Below the pieces are notes generated by a model. The model saw nothing but the letters and a program-made list of their open reading frames with translations, made no database searches and was not told the DNA's origin. DNA of 18,021 nt from positions 1 to 18,021 of the forward strand of contig CAJMPZ010000046.1 of NCBI GenBank assembly GCA_905215445.1, in the 5' to 3' direction. Below are positions 14,015 through 18,021 of the stretch, piece by piece. The stretch's first letter is position 1, and each line of letters starts with the position of its first letter. A program made the translations under genes and the position numbers. This stretch comes from an uncultured bacterium (GTDB lineage: Bacteria > Actinomycetota > Coriobacteriia > Coriobacteriales > Coriobacteriaceae).

Positions 14015-14501
14015 GCGTTTCGGTGAGGATCCGCCATGTGCGTCCCTGCTCTGTTGGATTTGGGCGCGGGGTTGAGGTGCTGCTCCGTGCGTTCAATTTG
14101 GACATCAGCAGTGAAACCTCATGGTGTTTTGCATACTTCCAGTTGCAGATTGCATAAAAAAGCTGAGATGTTCTTTCCGGTCCTGATGTACCCCCGCCTG
14201 GGCCGTGCAAAAAACGGAGTATTCAGCACCGCGAGCTCTGCCGGTGCCGCTGCGGCTGAGTAACGTTACGGAGATTGACGTCATTTTGGGCTCCGGTACG
14301 GCGCGAAGTACGCCCATTTGTCCCAACGGGGTCTGCCCACCGACCAAAACCGCCCGCTGAAGGCGTTCTTGGGACCAATAAGGTATGTCCGGCGCGTATG
14401 CAGCCGTCCTGGCTTGCTGAATACTCCCAAAAATGCACGGTGCTCCCCAGGGGACCCGTGCGCGCAGCGAAGACCATGCCCACATTCCTATCCGCATCGC
14501 C
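14015..14501. other. Gene-free stretch upstream of groES, with internal inverted repeats
   Basis: No frame on either strand has an SD, a recognisable motif and normal codon bias. Short frames on the minus strand (14105-14503 and 14223-14513) look random in composition. The stretch contains an inverted repeat (14205-14228 / 14415-14438), a 10-bp palindrome GTAACGTTAC-type core near 14261-14271, and a small hairpin with GCACGG/CCGTGC arms at 14435-14461. I see no match to RNase P RNA, tmRNA, SRP RNA, T-box or TPP riboswitch signatures. It could be an untranslated RNA, a decayed mobile element or a dispersed repeat. Confidence 0.4.
14205..14438. repeat. Inverted repeat pair, 13-bp perfect arms, 186 bases apart
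   Basis: GGAGTATTCAGCA (14216-14228) and TGCTGAATACTCC (14415-14427) are exact reverse complements, and GTGCA (14205-14209) / TGCAC (14434-14438) extends both ends after a 6-base mismatch. This could mark the ends of a small element or close a structured RNA. Confidence 0.6.
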
Positions 14502-14730
14502 ATTTTGCTGCACTGACTTTTCTGAATGCCGGGCCCTAGTTAGTCAACCTGGCTCCCAGGGCGGACCGGAGGGCATGAAGTTTGTCGCGAGTTCCGCACG
14601 CAAAGGAAAGCACTTAATGTGCTTTCCGTCTTGCGCAGGACTGTAGAGCAGTAAACTTCATGCCCTCCGGTCCGCCCCGGGAGCCACCGCTAAGTTATCC
14701 CCCGGCATTCAGAAAATCTAAGTGCCAAAA
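14502..14730. repeat. Long nested inverted repeat upstream of groES (MITE-like or giant hairpin)
   Basis: Outer arms TTTTCTGAATGCCGGG (14518-14533) and its exact complement (14701-14716) enclose 34-base inner arms (14550-14583 / 14653-14686) with a single mismatch at 14558. Weaker pairing continues outward (GCACT 14510-14514 / AGTGC 14721-14725). The centre holds a 9-bp stem GGAAAGCAC / GTGCTTTCC (14605-14613 / 14619-14627) with loop TTAAT. The interval between outer and inner arms is poorly paired (16 versus 14 bases). No transposase is present and no clear target-site duplication was found. Confidence 0.85.
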
Positions 14731-14744
14731 AATAAGATTTTTTG
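14726..14744. repeat. AT-rich 8-bp palindrome upstream of groES
   Basis: CAAAAAAT (14726-14733) and ATTTTTTG (14737-14744) pair around AAG. The right arm overlaps TTGACT (14742-14747), a good -35 sequence, but no -10 lies at the right distance. It could be an operator, or the T-run of a terminator for the preceding long hairpin. Confidence 0.45.
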
Positions 14745-14816
14745 ACTCCGTGTTGTATAACCCGCCATTCGTGGGTACCATTCAACGCGTACGCAAACAA
14801 AAAGGGTTAATTCGCG

Positions 14817-14825
14817 TGGTATAAC
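14817..14825 (+). promoter_or_regulatory. Extended -10 promoter of groESL
   Basis: TGGTATAAC is a TGn-extended -10 about 29 bases before the groES ATG. It lies inside a small inverted repeat (CGC..GGT-ATA-ACC-GCG, 14813-14829) that could be a repressor site. Related TAACC boxes occur at about 14758 and, inverted, at 14804-14809. No CIRCE (TTAGCACTC-N9-GAGTGCTAA) or HAIR (CTTGAGT-N7-ACTCAAG) sequence is visible. Confidence 0.45.
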
Positions 14826-14853
14826 CGCGCGGCCCAAAAAGGAGGAGACAAGC

Positions 14854-15147
14854 ATGTCGTCTTTGAAGCCGCTTGCAGATCGTGTTCTGGTCAAGCCCGA
14901 CGAGGCCGAGCAGAAGACCGCTTCTGGTCTGTATATCGCCAGCAACGCTCAGGAGAAGCCGCAGCGCGGCACCATTGTTGCCGTTGGTGCCGGCAAGGTC
15001 AACGACAAGGGTGAGCGCATTCCCATGGACGTCAAGGTCGGTGACGTTGTCATCTACGGTAAGTTCGGTGGCAACGAGGTTAAGGTCGACGGCGAGAAGT
15101 ATCTGCTCATGCGCGCCGATGACATCTACGCTGTCGTCGAGGCCTAG
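14854..15147 (+). CDS. groES: Co-chaperonin GroES (Cpn10)
   Basis: The 97-residue protein caps the GroEL ring and closes the folding chamber in the cytosol. It has the full family pattern: LKPLADRVLVKPDEAE (4-19), the mobile loop around residues 20-36 with the hydrophobic GLYI contact to GroEL, GTIVAVGAGK (39-48), VGDVVIYGKFGG (62-73) and YLLMRADDIYAVVE. The length is standard. SD AAAAAGGAGG (14836-14845) is very strong. It is followed by groEL after 96 bases with no terminator, so the two form one operon. Confidence 0.98.
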   Translation: MSSLKPLADRVLVKPDEAEQKTASGLYIASNAQEKPQRGTIVAVGAGKVNDKGERIPMDVKVGDVVIYGKFGGNEVKVDGEKYLLMRADDIYAVVEA

Positions 15148-15183
15148 TCTCGTCAGAATCTCTGATTCGTCTTTGAACGCGCT

Positions 15184-15211
15184 CGTCGCATAGGACTCGG
15201 AAGCGGCGACG
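15184..15211 (+). other. Hairpin in the groES-groEL intercistronic region
   Basis: CGTCGC (15184-15189) pairs with GCGACG (15206-15211). A smaller GAATC-TCT-GATTC stem lies upstream near 15158-15170. Neither has a U-tract, so they are more likely mRNA processing or stability structures than terminators. Confidence 0.35.
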
Positions 15212-15243
15212 CGAGTCACATTTCTTTTGGAGGATTACCCACT

Positions 15244-16881
15244 ATGGCAAAGAACATTACGTTCAACACCGATGCCCGCGCTAAGCTCGCCAAGGGCGTC
15301 AACACCCTGGCCGACGCCGTTACCGTCACCATGGGCCCCAAGGGCCGCTACGTTGCGCTGCAGCGCACGTTCGGTGCCCCGACCATCACCAACGACGGCG
15401 TTTCCGTCGCTAAGGAGATCGAGCTCGAGGACAACATCGAGAACATGGGCGCCCAGCTGGTGAAGGAGGTCGCCACCAAGACCAACGACACCGTGGGTGA
15501 CGGCACCACCACCGCAACCCTGCTCGCTCAGGCCATCGTCAACGACGGTCTGCGCAACGTCGCCGCTGGCGCCAACCCGCTGGCCATCCGTCGCGGCATC
15601 GACAAGGCCGTCAACGCCGCCGTCGCCGAGATGAAGAAGCAGGCCAAGCCGGTCGAGACCAAGGAGCAGATTGCTTCCGTCGGTACCATCTCCGCCGGTG
15701 ACCCCGAGGTCGGCGAGAAGATCGCCGAGGCCATGGAGGTCGTGGGCAAGGACGGCGTCATCACCGTCGAGGATTCCCAGACGTTCGACATCACCATCGA
15801 CACCGTCGAGGGCATGCAGTTCGACAAGGGCTATGTCTCCGCTTACTTCGTCACGGATAACGACCGCATGGAGGCCGTGATGAAGGATCCGTACATCCTC
15901 ATCACCGACCAGAAGATCTCCAGCGTTCAGGACATCATGCCTGTTCTCGAGGCTGTCCAGCGCGCCGGCCGTGGCCTGCTCATCATCGCTGAGGACATCG
16001 ACGGCGAGGCCCTGCCCACCCTCGTCCTCAACAAGATCCGTGGCGCTCTCAACGTCTGCGCCGTCAAGGCTCCGGGCTACGGCGATCGCCGCAAGCGCAT
16101 CCTCGAGGACATCGCCGTCCTTACCGGTGGCCAGGCCGCTCTGGACGAGCTGGGCGTGAAGGTCGCTGACATCACCGCCGATATGCTCGGTACCGCTAAG
16201 TCCGTCACCATCTCCAAGGACAACACCGTCGTCGTTGGCGGCGCTGGTTCCAAGGAGGCCATCGACGCCCGCATCGCTCAGATCAAGGGCGAGATGGAGA
16301 ACACCACCTCTGACTTCGACCGCGAGAAGCTCCAGGAGCGCCTGGCCAAGCTCTCCGGTGGCGTTGCCGTCATCAAGGTCGGCGCTGCTACCGAGTCCGA
16401 GCTCAAGGAGATCAAGCATCGCGTCGAGGACGCCCTGCAGGCTACCCGCGCTGCTGTCGAGGAGGGCATTGTCGCTGGCGGCGGCGTCGCCTTCATGGAC
16501 GCTGTTCCTGCGCTCGATGCTGTCGAGATCGACGACCCCGAGGAGAAGATCGGCGTCGACATCGTCAAGAAGGCTCTGACCGCTCCGGTCGCTACCATCG
16601 CCAAGAACGCTGGCTTTGAGGGCGCTGTCGTGGTCGACAAGGTTGCCGAGCTGCCCGCCGGCCAGGGTCTCAACTCTGCCAACGGCGAGTGGGGCGACAT
16701 GATCGAGATGGGCGTCCTCGACCCCGTCAAGGTAAGCCGCGTCACCCTGCAGAACGCTGCTTCTGTCGCCAGCCTGATCCTCATCACCGAGGCCACCGTC
16801 TCCGATGTGCCCAAGAACACTCAGCTTGAGGACGCTATCGCTGCTGCTACCGCTGGTCAGCAGGGTGGCGGTATGTACTAA
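15244..16881 (+). CDS. groEL: Chaperonin GroEL (Hsp60)
   Basis: The 545-residue ATP-dependent chaperonin subunit forms the double heptameric ring that folds cytosolic proteins with GroES. It has VTMGPKGRYVALQ (27-39), the nucleotide-binding DGVSVAKEI (51-59) and GDGTTTATLLAQ (85-96), an apical domain with the KAPGYGDRRK segment, the hydrolysis aspartate in RVEDALQATRAAVEEG (near 396) and the GGGVAF loop. The C-terminus is the short GQQGGGMY, not the long GGM repeat of E. coli. The length is typical. SD GGAGG (15229-15233) precedes the ATG. Strong third-position C bias suggests high expression. A terminator hairpin inside a 141-bp palindrome follows. Only this copy is visible here; whether the genome has another cannot be told. 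Confidence 0.99.
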   Translation: MAKNITFNTDARAKLAKGVNTLADAVTVTMGPKGRYVALQRTFGAPTITNDGVSVAKEIELEDNIENMGAQLVKEVATKTNDTVGDGTTTATLLAQAIVNDGLRNVAAGANPLAIRRGIDKAVNAAVAEMKKQAKPVETKEQIASVGTISAGDPEVGEKIAEAMEVVGKDGVITVEDSQTFDITIDTVEGMQFDKGYVSAYFVTDNDRMEAVMKDPYILITDQKISSVQDIMPVLEAVQRAGRGLLIIAEDIDGEALPTLVLNKIRGALNVCAVKAPGYGDRRKRILEDIAVLTGGQAALDELGVKVADITADMLGTAKSVTISKDNTVVVGGAGSKEAIDARIAQIKGEMENTTSDFDREKLQERLAKLSGGVAVIKVGAATESELKEIKHRVEDALQATRAAVEEGIVAGGGVAFMDAVPALDAVEIDDPEEKIGVDIVKKALTAPVATIAKNAGFEGAVVVDKVAELPAGQGLNSANGEWGDMIEMGVLDPVKVSRVTLQNAASVASLILITEATVSDVPKNTQLEDAIAAATAGQQGGGMY

Positions 16882-16907
16882 GGCCGACAAGGTCTAGAAC
16901 TCCCACC

Positions 16908-17048
16908 GGGAATCCGGGGGCGTGACGGGGCTTCTCTCCGGAACGTCCTCGGACATGCAAAGAGGCTCCGCATCGCGCTTCGCGCTGCGGAGCCTCTTTG
17001 CGTCCTGCGGAATATTCCGGAGAGAAGCCCCGTCACGCCCCCGGATTC
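16908..17048. repeat. 141-bp palindrome with 36-bp perfect arms after groEL
   Basis: Positions 16908-16943 and 17013-17048 are exact reverse complements (arm begins GGGAATCCGGGGGCG and ends CTCTCCGGAA). They enclose a second perfect stem of 16 bp (16957-16972 / 16984-16999). Between the two stems, each side has a mini-hairpin (GTCC-TC-GGAC on the left, TCC-TGC-GGA on the right). The whole would form a very stable RNA hairpin or DNA cruciform. Arm length is far beyond what a terminator needs. Confidence 0.93.
16957..17004 (+). terminator. groEL: groESL terminator (core of the palindrome)
   Basis: GCAAAGAGGCTCCGCA (16957-16972) pairs with TGCGGAGCCTCTTTGC (16984-16999), with a further CGCG-CTT-CGCG stem in the loop. 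The stem starts with AAAGAGG and ends with CCTCTTT, a common terminator form, although the bases after the stem (GTCC) are not a U-tract. Confidence 0.75.
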
Positions 17049-17119
17049 CCTGCGTTTACGGCCTTGAGGTCGGCGTGGGCGGAGATCGTGGCTGATGGGG
17101 ATACGTGTCCCGGTCGCTG

Positions 17120-17140
17120 TTTCGCGGCTTTGCCGCGAAA
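17120..17140 (+). terminator. Small GC hairpin upstream of the FMN riboswitch promoter
   Basis: TTTCGCGGC (17120-17128) and GCCGCGAAA (17132-17140) pair around TTT. The stem is followed by GGCGCG, so its plus-strand terminator activity is doubtful; on the minus strand an A/T end is equally short. It may be a structural or protein-binding site. Confidence 0.35.
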
Positions 17141-17217
17141 GGCGCGCTACTTTGGGATGGATGGGGAACGTGGTAGTTGCGGCAACTGGTCCCCGCCATA
17201 AATTACCCTTGGCATAC

Positions 17218-17245
17218 TTGCGCAAAAGCCTGCTGGTGCTACACT
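17218..17245 (+). promoter_or_regulatory. ribU: Promoter of the FMN riboswitch-ribU transcript
   Basis: TTGCGC (17218-17223) and TACACT (17240-17245) are 16 bases apart, with TG at 17237-17238 giving an extended -10. A start site about 7 bases downstream, near 17252, places transcription exactly before the riboswitch aptamer at about 17256. Confidence 0.65.
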
Positions 17246-17255
17246 TGCAATTGCT

Positions 17256-17438
17256 GTTTCAGGGCGGGGTGGAATTCCCCACTGGCGGTAAATCGGGCGG
17301 TGCCAAAGGGGTGCCGTGGCGCAGACGAGGCGTCTGCGACCGAGCCGATGAGTCCGCGACCCGTGCGTGTGTTGGTTCGCATGCCGGCTGAACTGGTGAG
17401 ACCCCAGTACCAACGGTTAGAGTCCGGATGAAAGAGGC
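17256..17438 (+). ncRNA. FMN riboswitch (RFN element)
   Basis: The RFN element binds flavin mononucleotide and shuts off riboflavin synthesis or uptake genes. The conserved blocks are present in order: AGGGCGGGGTG with AATTCCCCACTGGCGGT (17261-17289), AGTCCGCGACCC (about 17351-17362), CTGAACTGGTGAGACCCCAG (about 17388-17408) with CAACGGTTAGAGTCCGGATG (17411-17430), then AAAGAGG. A variable extra stem GCAGACG-AGG-CGTCTGC (17321-17337) is inserted between P2 and the 3' part. Only about 10-20 bases separate the aptamer from the ribU ATG, and no terminator hairpin fits between. Control is therefore probably at translation: the SD (AGAGGCAGG) is part of, or next to, the closing P1 stem. Confidence 0.95.
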
Positions 17439-17448
17439 AGGTGATCTT

Positions 17449-18021
17449 ATGTCTGAACAGTCGCAGCATATCCATTTTGAGAACACGAATAGGTGGAGTA
17501 CCAAACAGCTCGTTACCATGGCGTTGATGTGCGCCTTGGGCGCCCTGTTTATGTATGTGCAGCTGCCCATTCTTCCTTCGGCGCCGTTTTTGACCTATGA
17601 TCCGTCGCTGGTGCCGGCGATGGTGTGTGGGTTTGCATATGGCCCCGGTGCCGGTACCGCCGTTGCCGCCATGGCGATCGTTATCCATGCACTCACCACG
17701 GGTGACTGGGTCGGCGCGCTTATGAACCTGGTTGCCACGCTGGGCTACATTCTGCCCGCGGCTATCGTCTACCAGAAGATGCATACCTATAAGGGTGCCG
17801 TGATTGGCCTGGTGCTCGGCGTTATTGCTGCTACGGCGTTGTCTATGGTCGCAAACCTTACCATTGGCGTATGGTTCTGGTATGGCTCGGTCGATGTGAT
17901 CGCCCCGCTCATGATTCCTGCCGTGCTGCCGTTCAACCTTATCAAGACCGTCCTTAACTCGGTATTGACACTTGCGGTGTACAAGGCGGTCTCCAACCTC
18001 ATCACGCCTAAAAAGGACCAG
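17449..18021 (+). CDS. ribU: Riboflavin ECF transporter substrate-binding subunit RibU (3' end outside window)
   Basis: 191 codons are visible and the frame is open to the right edge. After a short polar N-terminus (MSEQSQHIHFENTNRW), the protein has about five to six membrane helices with the family marks FLTYDPSLVPAMVCGFAYGP (about 47-66) and HALTTGDWVGALMNLVATLG. It is the substrate-specific S component of an energy-coupling-factor transporter that imports riboflavin or FMN precursors with the shared EcfA/EcfT module, which is not in the window. The upstream FMN riboswitch makes the substrate assignment firm. The ATG at 17449 is preferred; an in-frame ATG at 17428 lies inside the riboswitch. 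Most of a normal S-subunit (about 190-210 residues) is present, so only the C-terminal end is missing. Confidence 0.94.
   Translation, partial: MSEQSQHIHFENTNRWSTKQLVTMALMCALGALFMYVQLPILPSAPFLTYDPSLVPAMVCGFAYGPGAGTAVAAMAIVIHALTTGDWVGALMNLVATLGYILPAAIVYQKMHTYKGAVIGLVLGVIAATALSMVANLTIGVWFWYGSVDVIAPLMIPAVLPFNLIKTVLNSVLTLAVYKAVSNLITPKKDQ

Noticed and set aside
14161..14195. CTGAGA and CCTGATG resembling a TPP riboswitch
   Set aside because: The other required TPP blocks (for example TAATGCCAGCG) are missing and the downstream gene is unrelated to thiamine.
14105..14513. Minus-strand frames of 132 and 96 codons in the gap before groES
   Set aside because: No SD, no domain and random-looking composition. 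They could only be rescued by conservation data, so the stretch is reported as non-coding with uncertainty.
14502..14730. Complete insertion sequence
   Set aside because: Inverted arms are present but no transposase frame and no clear target-site duplication, so only a MITE-like or giant hairpin call is justified.
14742..14770. TTGACT as the -35 of the groES promoter
   Set aside because: No acceptable -10 lies 16-18 bases downstream; TATAAC at 14756 is only 8 bases away. The extended -10 at 14817 fits better.
15235..16890. 551-codon frame antisense to groEL, and a similar one antisense to yebC (5413-6249)
   Set aside because: Both are Leu/Gly/Asp/Val-rich mirror frames caused by the strong codon bias of the sense genes. 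No motif or SD.
1..18021. CRISPR array, tRNA, rRNA
   Set aside because: No regularly spaced direct repeats, no cloverleaf with CCA-type ends and no rRNA sequence were seen on reading both strands.

Overview
The window looks like chromosome of a high-GC Gram-positive bacterium of the class Coriobacteriia, most likely Collinsella or a close relative. This is an inference: most coding regions are GC-rich with strong Shine-Dalgarno (SD) sites. The gene set combines an AmaP-DUF2273-Asp23 envelope cluster, Lgt, an actinobacterial-type GroES/GroEL pair, YebC and an FMN-riboswitch-controlled RibU. No tRNA, rRNA, CRISPR array or intact insertion sequence is visible.

Layout. Positions 1-930 are a distinctly AT-richer block: the 5' end of one gene leaving the window, a small membrane protein (minus strand) and a divergent XRE-type repressor (plus strand). 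Positions 1033-6246 carry housekeeping genes on the plus strand: dCMP deaminase, a NifU-type Fe-S scaffold domain protein, Lgt, a large polytopic DUF6020/GT-C-like membrane protein and YebC. Positions 6413-7897 are a compact operon (AmaP-like anchor, DUF2273 membrane protein, Asp23/Gls24 protein) closed by a strong terminator. A YitT-family transporter-like protein and a zinc-ribbon multi-pass membrane protein follow. The latter converges, across a bidirectional terminator, on an M20 amidohydrolase (minus), which is itself divergent from an Amidohydrolase_3 (YtcJ-like) enzyme (plus). After about 900 bases without a convincing gene come groES-groEL, then a promoter, an FMN riboswitch and the start of ribU, which runs off the right edge.

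The most unusual content is non-coding. (i) A family of short hairpins with a shared GGGACAGG core occurs four times just downstream of genes. The stems differ between copies but still pair, and two copies share about 57 bp in opposite orientations. (ii) Two very long, near-perfect inverted repeats bracket groESL: one of about 200-230 bp upstream (34-bp arms with one mismatch inside 16-bp perfect outer arms) and one of 141 bp downstream (36-bp perfect arms around a 16-bp terminator hairpin). (iii) The 14.0-14.5 kb stretch upstream of groES is structured, holds an inverted repeat of its own and is unexplained by any gene. These are the best candidates for undescribed elements here. All statements on function are inferences from sequence alone.
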